From assembly GCA_024516155.1 (NCBI GenBank), contig JAJJXM010000067.1:124001-188000 (forward strand): a stretch of 64,000 nucleotides of DNA, in the 5' to 3' direction. Under the pieces are notes generated by a model. It searched no databases. It was given only the letters and a program-made list of their open reading frames with translations, and had not been told where the DNA came from. Origin of the DNA: Pyronema omphalodes (taxonomy: Eukaryota; Ascomycota; Pezizomycetes; Pezizales; Pyronemataceae). Positions 10,834-24,066 of the stretch are shown in pieces (within the stretch, counting starts at the first letter, position 1; each line of letters begins with the position of its first letter). The position numbers were made by a program, and so were the translations under genes.

Positions 10834-12647
10834 CCAATGTGTGAACTCCACCTCCACGTGCCAGTCACATAAGCCCAAAGTGCGGCCAAGACACCTAGAC
10901 TCTAGGCGACCTTCAACATTTTTCTCTGACAACGCATGAATTTAAAACAGGTCGGACATCTGGAAACACCATGCGCCCAGAGACATACATTTCAAACCTT
11001 TGCTCTTACATATATTAATCGTACGTTACGGGGAGCTTTCCCCCGTGTGTTCATCATCTTCCCCTCTTCTTCCTCCCTCCACTTCGTGTGTGTTGAAAAA
11101 GTGATGTGTGAAGGCGACTGTGAGCTTGATTGATTGATTGATAAATTCTTAAATGTTGCCAACCATAAGGTTATGACATGGTCAGTGTTAATATACATCT
11201 TTAGGCTCCCGTCTGCAATCCCGGAGGCCTACCGGGAAAAGCCTCAGAGCATTCTTCGTTGTTTGGGGCCACAGCACCTTGGTGTTATTCATCCTGATTT
11301 TTTTTCCCGTCAATATAGTCTAGAGCTCTATATGCTCAATTATTTTTCCGCCTAGTTGTTACCCTCATTCCTTTTCTCATCTCTTCAGACCTAAATCCCC
11401 CCTTTTTAAAGTTTTATATTTGTTTCTTGGGCCTTATACTACTCCCGGGCTGCTTCTTTCCCTTCTTTACTACTCCGTCGCTCCGTCTACGTGGGCCTTT
11501 TTTTTTCAGCCTTTGCGCTGCCCTTCCTTGCCTGTCTCTCCGGGCTCTTGTCATTGGTGTGATTAGTTGAAGGTGGTTGTTGCCTATGACAATCTGGAAA
11601 TTTATTCCTCCACTTTTAAAGACCCCTGCCCAGGTTTTCTTTGTGGGGGTATTCGTTGGTTTGGGTTGGTCGGTGCTCTTTCCCCGCATACCAGTCTTTG
11701 TTGTTGGGGTTTTGTCGTTATTTGGAGCTGCCTTCTGGTTTCTTGTCTGTTCACTTGTCCTCTTTTTTTCCCCGCCGCATTGCCTTGCCTTCCACTGTAT
11801 TCCAACCTTTGCCATCGGCAGGGGCAGTGCTAGAGACTTCCAGTAGAGTTGTAACCTGAGGGAATAATCGAGGAAGAGAGTTGGGTAATGTTTCGGTTGG
11901 GGGTATGTTAGGTGAACATACCCTGTGGTACATCAGATCGTTATAAAGATATGCCAACAGTGCATAACTTTATTCCACGATGAGAATAAAATGTCCTCCT
12001 GCTATGCCTGACCTATCCTTCGACTACCCCCTACCTAACCTCGTGCTAACCTCGTGCTATCCTCGTGCTATCCTCGTGCTATCCTCTGCTTAAAGCCTTA
12101 AGCTCTATCCCCCGTTTATTTCGCCCCCCCCCCCCCCCCCACTTTATTTATGTTTTATTTCATCCCCTGACTTATTCTCAATTTATTTCACCCCCCGAGT
12201 TATTCACTATTTCCTTCACCCCCGAGTTATTCACTATTTATTTTATGACTTGTTTTATTCCCTATTTATGTTTTATCACCCGTTTATTTTCTACTCATTT
12301 TGTTGTTTTTGTGTTGCATTTTAAGCTTTCTCTCAGCGTTTAGATAACGCCAAACAAAAGGTTTATTCAACGGCATTTTTTCTAGATTTGTATTTTACAG
12401 GAAAAGAGGTACATTCAATGCATGTAATTTAGTGTATAAAAAGAAAAAAAAATACAAACAAAAAAAAACACGGGCAAAAAAAACAATCACACTGCCGATA
12501 CATCAGCTTTTGAGAAAAACAGCGGGATAAGACATACCTATGCTGGATCATTAGGTCCTGATTTCGAATAGTTTGTGGTCAGCATCACGCTGAAATTTCA
12601 ATTTCTTTTTGGCCTTTTGCAGGTAGATTGTTCATTAGTACTTTTTG
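10834..12647. other. Gene-poor stretch with simple repeats
   Basis: No supported gene. Visible items are a (TGAT)n tract near 11127-11141, a 12-base repeat of CCTCGTGCTAAC/CCTCGTGCTATC type near 12039-12085, a run of about 17 C near 12123-12140, and CCCGAGTTATTCACTATTT repeats near 12195-12250. ORFs at 11414-11859 overlap on both strands and show no family features. Confidence 0.45.
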
Positions 12648-12870
12648 TGCTGAGGGATTGAAGGGGTTGATTTATTGGGGATTCGAGGGGTTGGTCAATA
12701 AATGGTGTGCTGAGGGATTGTGGTAGTTGATTCATTGGGGGATTCGAGGGGTTGGTCGAGGATAGTGTTCTGAGGGATTGCGGTGGTTGATTTACTGAGG
12801 GATTCGAGGGGTTGATCGCAGCGGAGAAATGGTGTGCTGAGGGATTGAAGGGGTTGATCGAGAAATGTTG
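12648..12870 (+). repeat. Minisatellite, about 60-67 bp unit, four copies
   Basis: Copies start near 12648, 12707, 12768 and 12834, each with TGCTGAGGGATTG, then GGTTGATTTATTG and GGATTCGAGGGGTTG. Units diverge by several substitutions and small indels. The G-rich strand runs 5' to 3' on plus. Confidence 0.75.
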
Positions 12871-13503
12871 TGGTGGGGGATGGTGGTGGTTGATTTATTA
12901 CTGTTGATGGAGGTTACAACGGAAAAATGCTGTGGTGAGGGTGGTGACAGAAATCAGGTTTCGATGGAACTTTAGACGTGCAAAATCTTTCCCTTCCGGC
13001 TTCCAGATGTGATGTCATGTGAAAAAGCCCCCATCCATCAAGATTCAGCCCTGCAAGGGGCGCTATCTACCCCCCCGCTGCTACCTACCACTAGCTCCCG
13101 TTGCATCAGCTCTCCGTCTCGCTTCCCCCCACCTCGCTTCTCCACCAGCTACTACGAACTCCACTACAAACTCGAGTTCTCAAGCTTCCCTACATTATCA
13201 CGGAGCTCTCGACAAATTTCACCACCTGCTCTGTCCCCCGATTTGCAGCACTCCGACCTGCAGCAATACCCAATTTCCTCAGTGTGTTCCAATACTGTGC
13301 ACCTCCCACCACGAGCAGTCCGGGAGATTCCCCGAAACCACATCAAGAATTCACGAGTCCCTCTCCGCTAATTACGCCTCCCTCTGCCACCATCCAAGCC
13401 GTCTGAAAGAACTCCGCCATTTTCTACTCCCCCCATTCCGCCTTCTCTCTACATTTTCTCTTTACCGGTCATTAAGTCCAGCCCAGGATGGGGTTAGTTT
13501 ATC

Positions 13504-15454
13504 AAAGTCGAGGCGCTCATAGATATTCTTCTTACTGAACATGAGAATGAGAGGGATAATGATAATATAGCGGCGTTTTCTGGATTGGTGTTTGTACAAC
13601 AAACAGCTGTCACCTTGGCTTTGACGGAGATTCTCAAGCCCCACGCACAAAACGGATATTTAAGCCTGGTGCGATGACGGGTTCTAGTGGCTTCGACAAA
13701 TTGCTCAACTTCTTAGATAAGAGTAGAAACAAGCGTCAACAATCAACTCTCCAGGATTTCCGAACGGGAAAAAAGAATCTTATTTTATTATCTCAACTTC
13801 AGTCATCGAGGAGGGACTAGATATCCAGGACTGCCACTTGGTTGTTTGCTTTGAACCACCAACGAACTTGAAGAGCTTCGTTCAACGACGTGGAAGGGCG
13901 TGGAGAAAGGAGATTTCTTATATCATCATGTACCCTCGTGGTACCACACAAACGAAATCAAGTGACTTTGAAATCTTGGAAGAACAGATGAAAGAACTCT
14001 ACAGAGATCAGTCGAGACAAGTGGACTTAGATACTGAATGGGAGTACGATGATAAAGATCGTGAGGAGGGACATGACAAGGTTTACCGGATTGAAAACAC
14101 CGGGTATGTGACTGCCTATTTCCATAATTCATGTAATTTTGCTACCGTTTTAATATCAGGGCTGTCCTCACAATGGAAAGTTCTATTCCTCATCTTTACC
14201 ATTTTTGTGCATGCCTTCCACCTCAGGAGTTCGTGGATTTACGACCTCAGTTCCAGACAACCAAGTCTGTAGGCATCGATGCTAGAGTATCATGGGAGGC
14301 AGAAGTCGTCTGGCCAAACTCCATCCATCCCGATATTCGGTGCTTTAATACAACTGAAGCCTGGCACACCGAAAAATGGGCAAAGCGTGACGTTGCCTTC
14401 GCTGCATGTATGAAGCTTCATCAGCTCGGCAATTGGACGATAACCTGATGCCTCTTGGAAAAGGAGACCGTGTACCTATGCAAGAAGCTCAAAAGAGAGC
14501 CCCTAGAGCGACTGTAGATGGTCGGGATGACATCTGGCAATCGGTTAATAAATACTGGAGCAGTACAACCGTTGCTATGCTAACAAAATTGAAATGACGT
14601 TCTCATCAGGACAAGTTTCCACACTCGATATTCTACTACCCATCAAGCTTCCTAAAATTCCTGAGCTGAAGCTTTTTTGGTCAACGGCGGAGACTGTTCA
14701 GACTAGAATTAGCCAACATGCAAAGAGTGTTGAGAATACTCCAGAGCTCATCAAGAGAGCTAGAAATGCAACCTTCCGTCTCATTAAAAACCATCATTAC
14801 AGGGCCTCGGCGGATAAATTAGACTACACCTATCTCTTCCTCCCTGGTGAAGGGTCCGGCAAAACATGGGACCAGTTTCCAAACGAATCAATTCCAGCAC
14901 TCGAAGCCTATAAAAGTGGCATTGAAATGGGGATTATCAGAGAACACGACGATATTGGAGATAGCTTAGGAGCCTTATATATTTTTGAAAGATGGCGACA
15001 TGATTTAAATCCTCTTGATTTTTCGAGCAAACTCGAAGGTGAACTTCTAAAGCAACCTATTATGGAGGTTACAAAACTTACTTGACACCGGGATTTCTTG
15101 CATGAGTCCGCTGGTCTCGGCAGAAAGGTTGACAAGGTGTGCCACATCTTACCAAGTCATCATCGTGTCGACACTCTTCCTTGGAAATATGCTCGTCTTG
15201 GGTTACTCTTACCATTCATTGTTGACAGAGTTGAAAAGACGCTTCTTGCAGCTAGCCTTAGAAGTTACATAAAATTGGACTGGCTACCAATTGAATTGTT
15301 GCTGTGTGCAATCACCGCCTCATCTGCGCAAGATCCAACTGACTACCAGCGCCTTGAATTCCTTGGCGACTCTGTTTTGAAAATGCTCCTAAAGATTATA
15401 TTCATCGCGTGGGAAGAACTGCGAGATGTGCAAATGGAAAAGGTCGCTCGTTGA
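13504..15454 (+). pseudogene. Decayed Dicer-like protein 2 (DCL2-type)
   Basis: Fragments in Dicer order lie in shifting frames. From 13504 KVEALIDILL...FSGLVFVQQT is the start of a helicase C domain. After a frameshift near 13655 comes MTGSSGFDK...TLQDFRTGKKNLIL, then a second shift to SVIEEGLDIQDCHLVVCF and SFVQRRGRAWR (motif VI). A good intron (GTATGT at 14104 to TATCAG at 14160) joins to MESSIPHLYHFCACLP, the Dicer dimerisation domain. Another one-base shift follows near 14430, then a stop near 14597 and a TGA at 15083. LPWKYARLGLLLPFIVDRVE and ITASSAQDP...[12 protein letters not shown] belong to the first RNase III domain; it stops at 15454. The N-terminal ATPase and the second RNase III domain are missing. 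Fungal DCL2 acts in quelling and virus defence; this copy cannot. Confidence 0.85.
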
Positions 15455-17382
15455 TATCTTTGTTGCCGAATGAAGTTGGCTTTTTGAAGACTTTGAAGGA
15501 GGCTAAGGTTCCGGTTGTTGAGTTTGAGTTCCCGGCAATTTTTTCGCCGGCCGCGGGGTTGTAGTTGGGGATAAATGCTGATTTATAAACAACAGGGCAT
15601 ATCTTCACGCATACGGTGACATCTGCAATGTTGCAGACATTGCGGAATCGATTGTCAGCGGAAATCGGGAATTATTGCATCATATGCCGGATACCTCATG
15701 AAAGAGGATAAACGAAAATTTTATCAAGGAAGTTGTGAACTATTGATTTGGGGTGGGCGAAAATATCTGTTAAGATATTCGGGTGCGCTCTGGTAATGGG
15801 GACGAAATGGTTTTTTTTTTACATAATTTATGATAGTAATTCCGTTTTTGTCAATTTTTCACTTGTGAATTCAGGGTGGTTGTTGCTTGATCTTTGAATA
15901 ATTTCCAGAAGATGTTTGCAACGGCCATTGTTCAGTGAAATTACTTAAAATCGAAACTTTAATTGTGACAATGTTGCATATTTTATGCAAAGGGATAGAT
16001 CGGGCAACTTTATCACCGTGATGGCATAAACCAGGGATAGCCCTCCCGTTGCATAAAATTTTTGGTGGGGGAGGATTATATTTATGCAATTTGTATGGGC
16101 AGAATGTACCACAGGGATAGGGATACTTGATCTTTAGAGCATGAAGTTTATTCTGGGCAGCAGTGGTTGCATGTCTGGAGGGCATCAAGCTATGCTCTGG
16201 TAATGCATTGCGTCGTTGTTTGTGGGTTATTGGTCGTTGAGTTGTGTCAGATGTTGGTTCGATGTAGCTTGATGGCTGGGTCGTCGCTTTCTCTTGGTGG
16301 TCAGGTTGAGAACGGCATCCAAGACATCTTGGATGTCATTGTGTAGGATGGACAGTTGCGTTGTCATATCCTCCATTGAGGCAGAGGGGCCCATGATCTC
16401 TGGGCAGGGAGGGGCTGACTTCACTGTGTGCTCGTGAATTTTCTGTGTGAGCGCAACCACAGCAGCTTTGAGGGCTGCCGTTTCTGCTCTTGAGGCCAAA
16501 TTCGCCTTGCGCAGTATAGCTCCGCAAGGGGTTACGCGACAACACCAAAGTGACACGTAACGGTCTCTGCATATACCGTGATCGCTGGCGTAAAATCTTT
16601 ATTTATTCATTTTCCCTTCAAACAGACAACGGACACATACAACCATCGTATTGGTGAAGCCAAAGTGAGCGGGGCACTTGGTATGCAGGAAAACATTCTT
16701 GGCATTTACTTGCGGCTCAGATGGGCTTCAGGGGTTTGTAGGTTTGACCCGGCGGTAATGCCCTATGCAACGCTACACGACTAACTGGCAGCAATTCCGC
16801 CTCTGCATTCTGCAGGTAATTCACTTCATCCAAGTTGGTTAGCAGAAGCGTTCAACATCTGCATTTGTGTAAAATATTCTACGTGTGCGATAGCGACATG
16901 CTCTTGCAGAACCTGTGCTACAAAGCAAACAAGACTCGTAAAAGTTTTGCATTTCAGCCACATCTGATAATATATCCAGTCAGGATCTACTTTTTCATAT
17001 GCCTTGCACAGCTTTCTTAACATGTAGGTTATTGTCAAGGCGGCTATTTGCTACAGACAGCCGAGGACACTCGTGGATATAGCTATATTCTACCAGCGTT
17101 CGTATCTATTGTACATCTAGGCATACTTCACAACATGCAGGTCAATTTCCATTGTGCTTCTAGTGATGCCGTTCGACACACCCGTTGGTATCTGATATGT
17201 CTCTGAGAATTGTTTAAATGGTGCTTCTTGCGCAGTTACGATTTGCGAATAGTTCGACCCTCTCCGAGAACAATTTCTAACCGCCATTTAACAGCGTTCC
17301 TATAGTTGACTGACGACCGGCCTCAGGATCATAGACCCAAGCTCGACATCAGAGCGCTTGGAGGACCGCACGTTTTCCTCAC
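15455..17382. other. Intergenic stretch with one unrecognised small ORF
   Basis: The only frame with some protein character is 16227-16556 on minus (109 residues), with an Ala/Leu-rich helical part, SRAETAALKAAVVALTQKI, and a basic KRKRR motif. It may be a remnant of a mobile-element protein, but I do not recognise it. The rest, 15560-16200, is AT-rich with no visible gene; 16800-17380 should hold the promoter of the next gene. Confidence 0.35.
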
Positions 17383-20300
17383 GTGATGGCGGCGGTAACT
17401 GCTGCATGGATGATGAGGGCTGCCGAGATGTGGCTGTTTGCCACAGCGGTAGCGGCAGCAGCCCCACCCGCAGCATCGACCTCATATACACCTGGGAACA
17501 GTAGCACTGCAACCAACGAAGCGGAGCTTTCCAACAACCTGATCTCTGATCTTGCCCCTCTTCTTGCATTATTTGGCGAAAGGTATACTGCTACACAAAT
17601 CCGTTCTTGATATAACGGAGCATGATAACTTATAATCTCAGATTTACCCAACAGTTCCTGGTAAGAATATTCGATAACGAATCACATCTTCAGCCGAACT
17701 AAGCATTCACAGAGCTTCTCAACATCATCGGTCGATTCAGTTCTCTTCGCGATCGCCCCTCTCGGAATCATCACAGCCATAGTCGGTGCCATCAGGGTCG
17801 CGGGCCCTCCGTGGCTCCGAGTTTTAGTAGGCCGAGCCAGAGAGACACGTGCCACGGCAGACGTTGAGCTGATGTCCTCGACCTCCCATGAAGGTATGAC
17901 TGTCTGCCACCATGAAGATGATGTTAATGGTTTTGTAGTCTGTGAAATCTGGAATGGTGAGGCCATCGTACGGGTGATAGGCACTCCCACAATAGTTGAG
18001 CTTCTCTATTTTGAGGAGCTACCTCCCAGATGGAATGAGCTGAATCGAAAGCATGCTAGCCAAAACGCATCTCGGGAGCCCACAGAATACGATGCCAATG
18101 TTAAATTTGAGTCGATGGGGACTTCCCAGATCTTTACTTTAGAGGAAGCGATACTAAAGAATCTCGTGATTAAATCTGACCGTGGTAGGTGCCACACGTA
18201 CACAACGTCCTACCGACTAACACAGTGGTAAAGATCCTAATACTACTTGGCTCCTGAATCTGTTACAGAAGTTCGTCCGGCTAGATCAATACAGTATTCC
18301 TTCAAGCAAAGCCCCCCACAACCCTCAAGGAAATGCACCATCAGAGCTTGAGAGGGGGTTATCCCATGCCAACATCGTGAACCATTTGCTCAGTGGCAAT
18401 GTCTTGAACGCCTATCAAATGGCCAACCTGCACTCACATACAAATACAACAAGAGCACCAAATATTTCCCTCAATCTGGCAGCCTCGAGAAGCGGTTTTG
18501 AACCCTGTATCGCTGTCATTTTTGGATTTTGCCTGCAATGTATACTGACAATCGCTGGACCATATTGCCTTAAACTTTTGGGGTGGGGGGACACGCCGAG
18601 AAATAGTTTTTTCTATAGTAAGTACCTGTCGCTCCTGTTTATGAGTTGTTCGATTTCACCATGCGTATATGCTGGCTTCTAACTACTCAGTCATCGCTGG
18701 TATGGGAACGCTGTTTCTGGCTTTTGGCATGTTTTTGTGCGCTACTGTGATTGACCAAAGCACAACCGAGAAGATCTACCAGAAGAGCAACGATACAAAA
18801 GAGGCTAAACTTTATCTGCTTTGGTACGTTGCCCATGTAGTGTGTCATGAAAAACTGCAATACTTTTGTCATTGAAGTCAACTGAAATATTACAGGTTAC
18901 AACGTGGCCAACTGATCACCGACCAGACCTCTGTGTCGTATGCCATAATCGCGGGAGATCCTGCCCAAGAAATATGGACCTCGAGCCGGCAAACATTTGG
19001 TGAGGAACCGCCAAAGCTAGTCAAATTCTCACTTGTTACCGTAGGAACGTTTTTAAGCATTTCTGGCTTCATCCTGCAGTTTGTAGGTCTAAGAAACACC
19101 CATTGGGCCGCCTCGGTTGCTCAACTGGTAGCCACCATGCTCATGACAAGCGTGCGAGCTTTCATTCGTCGAAGATTGTCGAAGAAACCGTTGACTGTGA
19201 GTTTGCCGAAGGAATTTGAGCTTGAATGGTTGGCAAGTGCAATCTTGGCAAATCAGGAAGCATTTGGAAGTCACTACAGTGGCCTCAGAGCTATGAAACA
19301 GCAAGATCACCATTGGACAAATCAAAAATGGGCGAACATCCTCGGACTCAATCGTCTCAGGCGAGGGGCTCCGATGATGTCAGAGGAGGTCGGCGATGAC
19401 ATGTTGAAACCACCGACATTAAGAGTGATTACCGGTGGCATTGCACATCAGTGTACATCTCCATGTCTTCCTGGACTAGAGAATGCGATGAAGGTTATCC
19501 GAATCCGGCAGCGTTTGGGTCGACTTACAAAGTGGCGAAATCAGGCTTCCAGTGCCGCAGTATTTCTTGCGAATTCGATGGAGTTGGTTTTGAATAAACT
19601 GCTTCAGAAGAGTACCGAATCGTTTACATGGGGTATTAATGTCTATTTTGAGGGCAAGACACAACGAGTACATCTAAACATTGAGAAAGAGGATGGGAGA
19701 TTTCGTGTCACTTTAGCAGAAATCGAGAGCCTTCTTTCTCTGTGGCTGCAGCATGTCTACCTTCAAGAACAACAAGAAGAGGCCCGGAAAAAAGACGGAA
19801 ATGAGGAAGAAAGCAACAGCAGATGGGAAAATATCCGGTTGGAACGGGAAACCACTAAACAGAATCTTCGAATTCTAGGTCAGAACATCAGTTCACTTCG
19901 ACAAGACCTCAAGTGGTGGTTACCAATTGACAGTACGACGGCCGTACGCATCGGTAAAGGCAAACAACAGCAAGATGGATCAACTGATTCTGGACCGGAG
20001 CACTCACATTACAGCATTAGCCATCATAGAATCATTGGGTTCAGCGGAACTGAAGATGCTATCCCTGAATCTGAATCTGTCACGGTTCACTTCGAATGTT
20101 CTATCTCCTCCGACCAAGAGGATGGAGCCACCGTGGACCAGACCCGACCGGGGCATACCGATAACACAGAGACCGACGACCATCCTTTTCGCGCCGTCAT
20201 ATCTACAACGGAACGGGAGCTCTTATTCGCACAGCATATTTTCACTGCTTTCATGTGGGAAATTGCCCCAATGATTACTCGCATCCGCGGTGCCACTGAG

Positions 20301-21993
20301 ACATCCCAAATCATGGCAAATGTCCCCACTGCTTGGCAAAATCGGCAGTTGGAGAACGAGGTGAGTGGGCTATCGTTCCTGCGTAACTGAATTTGACTTT
20401 AACTTGTGTACAGGTAATCAGAAAGCTGGCTTCCGGCATCAGCAATACCGGACTGGGCAGTGTGGATGATGGCCTTCTTTGCATCATACCACCTCTCAGC
20501 GCCCATGATAAGTTACCTTCATATGCGGCAGTCGATGAGGTTGTACAAATCTTAGAAAGAAATGGCCGTGATTGGGGAAAATGTACTGAAGCATATCTTG
20601 AGCTTTTGAGCTTTGTTAACCAAACCCCGTCGATTTCACGGGTTTTTATAATACGGACTGCGGTTGCAACTATCATGTATTTACGACGAATGATGGACAT
20701 GCTCCAGATTTTCCAACACACCGACCATGAGACAGAGTTGACACGCCAATTTTTGGAACTGCAAGACTCTTTCTCAAAGCTGCGGGATTTGAATCCCGAT
20801 GTCAAGGAATATCTCAAGGCAACTTTCACCCTTCAAAAGCGCTGGAACGACTACCGAATGTTCATGGGCGATGCAGAACCATTTACAGATACCAGTACAC
20901 CAAATGAAGAAGATGTGTATAACTGTGCGAAGGCTACCGGCCATTTCTCCCATCTTCACGAAATGATATGCCGTAATCTGACCTACGAGCCCACTGATGG
21001 GCACTCTGAAATCAACGAAGGAGACTGCGTAGGATGGACTCCACTGCATTACGCGGTTTTGATGAATAACGAGGGAAATGTCGAGTAAGTCTTGCAATGC
21101 AAACTTCACCCTGTTTACGGGCTGCTGATGTCTTCCAACAGAGCACTGTTACACGCTGGAGCCCACGCGGAAGTCAAGGATCATGGCGGTTGGACTCCTT
21201 TACACGTTGCTGCCTCCCTGGGATTTTGCGGCATTGGCAAACGGCTTCTACCACTTTCCAAGAATGTTATCGCAGACGACGGCTCAACACCACTTCACAT
21301 TGCCATCAAAAACCGTCAGCTTCATTTTGCGAAGTTTTTAATCAACAATATGGTGCTACTGACTGTCCGGGACTCCTCACGTCGGACACCACTACACTGG
21401 GCATGCGTCTATGCTACAGAAGAATCTGATCTTGCTGGGCTACTCAATGGTAGCGACATAGGTCTGAAGGATGTGTTGGAAGCCACTCCATTGCACTTAC
21501 TATGCCTCAACGCCGATATACCGTGCAAGGATCTGCTTCAACACAACCTCGTGGACGCAAGAGACAAAATGGGCAACAGTCCTCTCATGAACGCCGCTAG
21601 CACAGGTCGTACGAGACTTCTGAAAGCTTTAATCAAGGAAGGGGTTAACAAGGAAGCTGTGAATGACAATCAGCAAACAGCGTTGCATCACGCGGTATCA
21701 AACGGACAGAAGGATATTGTCAAAGAATTGCTCGGTGCTCATGTGAATGTCAATGCTGTGGACGGCGATAAACGCAACAGTCTCCATCTCATCGCTGCTC
21801 GGAAGAACGATGATTGTCATTTAATTGCAGAAATGCTGGTGGGTAAAGGGATTGATAGGATGCAACGAAACGTAAAGGATTTAACTCCCCTGAACCTCGC
21901 CGTGCAGAATGGCCACCGAATTCTAGCGGAGATCTTGCTTAAGGGTAAGGCTAGCAACGATACGGATCACATTCCACAACACCTCGAGTTGGA
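17383..21993 (+). pseudogene. Membrane protein with C-terminal ankyrin repeats, 3' end cut by LINE
   Basis: Eight exons can be read: 17383-17582, 17642-17660, 17713-about 18184, 18269-18617, 18691-18823, 18896-20360, 20414-21084 and 21142 onward. All joins keep the frame except the 18184/18269 join, where the phase does not fit. Exon 1 has a hydrophobic start and LAPLLALFGER; exon 3 continues with SVLFAIAPLGIITAIVGAIR and a VVCEIWNGEAIVRVIG segment typical of a large family of ascomycete membrane ankyrin proteins. Further membrane segments lie at about 18510-18590, 18691-18760 and 19019-19160. Nine ankyrin repeats (WTPLH, STPLHIA, TALHHA and similar) run from 20985 to 21960. Coding homology ends at the C run at 21994, where the LINE begins, so the natural C-terminus is lost. 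The function of the family is unknown to me. Confidence 0.75.
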
Positions 21994-22265
21994 CCCCCCC
22001 CCCCCAGCTATCGCCACAACAACGCGGAAATCCATCAATTTTCGTGCGAAATCGTCATCAGCGACGTCAAATTACCTAGCTGTAGCATCTACAGACCAGG
22101 CCCCCTCTTTTTCGTCGTGTCAACGGTGAAGACAGAGAATCCGGGCCCCTGAAGGTGCACTCGGCTACGGCCTCCATCAACCCCCATCATCAACCACATC
22201 CTCCGCAATCGAACTCCACTCCTTCCCCCAGTCAAATCATCCTAATCAACCTGTCTCCAACCTCC

Positions 22266-24066
22266 ATGGCAACTCGCGCGTCCGCTGCGAGGAAGAAAAC
22301 CCTTCCGCCAGACAACCCTCCCCTCCCCACGCTCGGCCTTAGCAAACACGGTAGAGCAGAGCCTGACGATGGAACCGAACCCGCCGACACGATGAACTTG
22401 GACTCCGGCCTCAGTGAACTCGACGAACCCTCCCCGACTCCCTCCCCCGTACGTCGTACGTCCACCCCCGAACCCACTCCGCGCAACCGTGCCCCACCCG
22501 TCACGTCACCCCGCACGCAACACACGATCCGAGTCCGGGACACCTTTCCACAGGCTACCGTACCCCTTAAACGCGGCGCCCCATCCACCACCGACGCATC
22601 CTCCGAATCTGCCCTGGTCTACGAAACGGGCATCCAAGAAGCCCTGCGCACAGCTCAATCCACCTCCAGGGCCGAAACAATGACCCTTCCGAACCACCTC
22701 GCTGAACGTCTCCTTTCGGCAGTGGCAACATACGCCGACACCGCCAGAGAAACCGACAGACACACAAATCACAGGATCACGAAGGCCTTCAGAATCATGG
22801 ACAGAGATCGAGCCATCATGCGCGAAACCCAAGACATGCTGCGCACTCTGGTCCCCAACTACAAACCTTCCCAACGCATTGAATCATCCCCCATCCCCAA
22901 TCCCCCCTCTGACGTACAAACCACTGCCCTTATCAACTACTGGAAAACCCGCTGCTTCGCAGCCGAGGACACCCTCACCAAAAACAACATTCCCCTCCCC
23001 CCCTCCCCCGCCATTCCCCCCAGTGAACCCAACGCAGCCTGGTCCGATCCGGACGTCCCAGGTAGGCTATTCGAACAGAAAGCCCGCGCCCCCCCCCCAC
23101 AAAACAAACCCCACCCCCGCCCCCCGCAAGAATCCCGCACCCACCCCCAAAACATCCAACCCTACCCCACAAAACAACCGCCCAGTGACCGTTATCCTCC
23201 CATGTCCTGATCCAGAAAACTTGACGGACGACGCAAAGGTCCAAGTAGGTAACACGGTTAATAGGGCTCTCCGAGAGGCAGAGGCACTCAACACCATCGC
23301 CGTAGTGACCGTGAGGAAAAACGCTGGAGGCAACCTGCTCCTTACGTTCCCCGCAGACACAACCGAGACCGAGGTCTCCCAATTCCTGCCAGTCATGAAA
23401 GACGCTGCACAGGCAGTCCACATGACCCTCAAAGACCCCCAAATCGCCGAAAAATGGCACAAACTCACCGTACATAGCAGCCCGCTAGACGTGTACCCAG
23501 ACACCCCAGAAGGCATGACAGCCCTCCAAAATGAAATCGAACGCAAGAACGCGGTTCGCTTGACACAACCCCCCCGCTACATGACACATCCCGATAAGCG
23601 AGTTGGTAAGACCGCATCTAGCATCATGATCGCCCTAAAGACGGCAGAAGATGCGCGCATGCTCAAGCGCAAGAGGGTTATTATCCGCTATGAACCGCGC
23701 AAAGTCACGGATGATCACTCGTCACGTTCCACGGACCAGTGCCGTAGGTGCCTCCACTTCGGACACCACCACGCCCTCTGCCCCAAAACCTGCGACCCCA
23801 TCTGTGCAATCTGCACAGCTAACCACCCCACCGAACTCCACCTATGCCCCGAATGCCCCCACAGAAAAGGCAAACCATGCCATCACATTCCCCCCCGTTG
23901 TGCAAACTGCGCAAGAGATCCCAATGCTGACGCCAAGCACCCAGCATTTCACCCCAAATGCCCAACACGCATTGCGGTAGTAAAGGCAGCTTGGGACAAA
24001 ACTCGCTTCCCCCGCTCGAACCCTGAAGACATCCCCACCGATAACACTATTATGACTGATGCATAA
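22266..24066 (+). pseudogene. LINE ORF1, nucleic-acid-binding protein, frameshifted
   Basis: Starts at ATG 22266 (MATRASAARKK). The N-terminal third is Pro/Ser/Thr-rich. Near the 10-C run at 23089-23098 the first frame loses sense and the frame beginning upstream at 22879 takes over, carrying the rest to a TAA at 24064. This second part has a central region and then Cys/His knuckles: CRRCLHFGHHHALC, CDPICAIC and further CxxC pairs down to HPKC. ORF1 proteins of this type coat the LINE RNA. The frame change lies in a homopolymer, so slippage mutation or sequencing error are both possible. Confidence 0.75.

Noticed and set aside
13009..13522. Overlapping plus-strand ORFs of 101-167 codons
   Set aside because: Three frames are open at once in C/T-rich sequence; no conserved motif.
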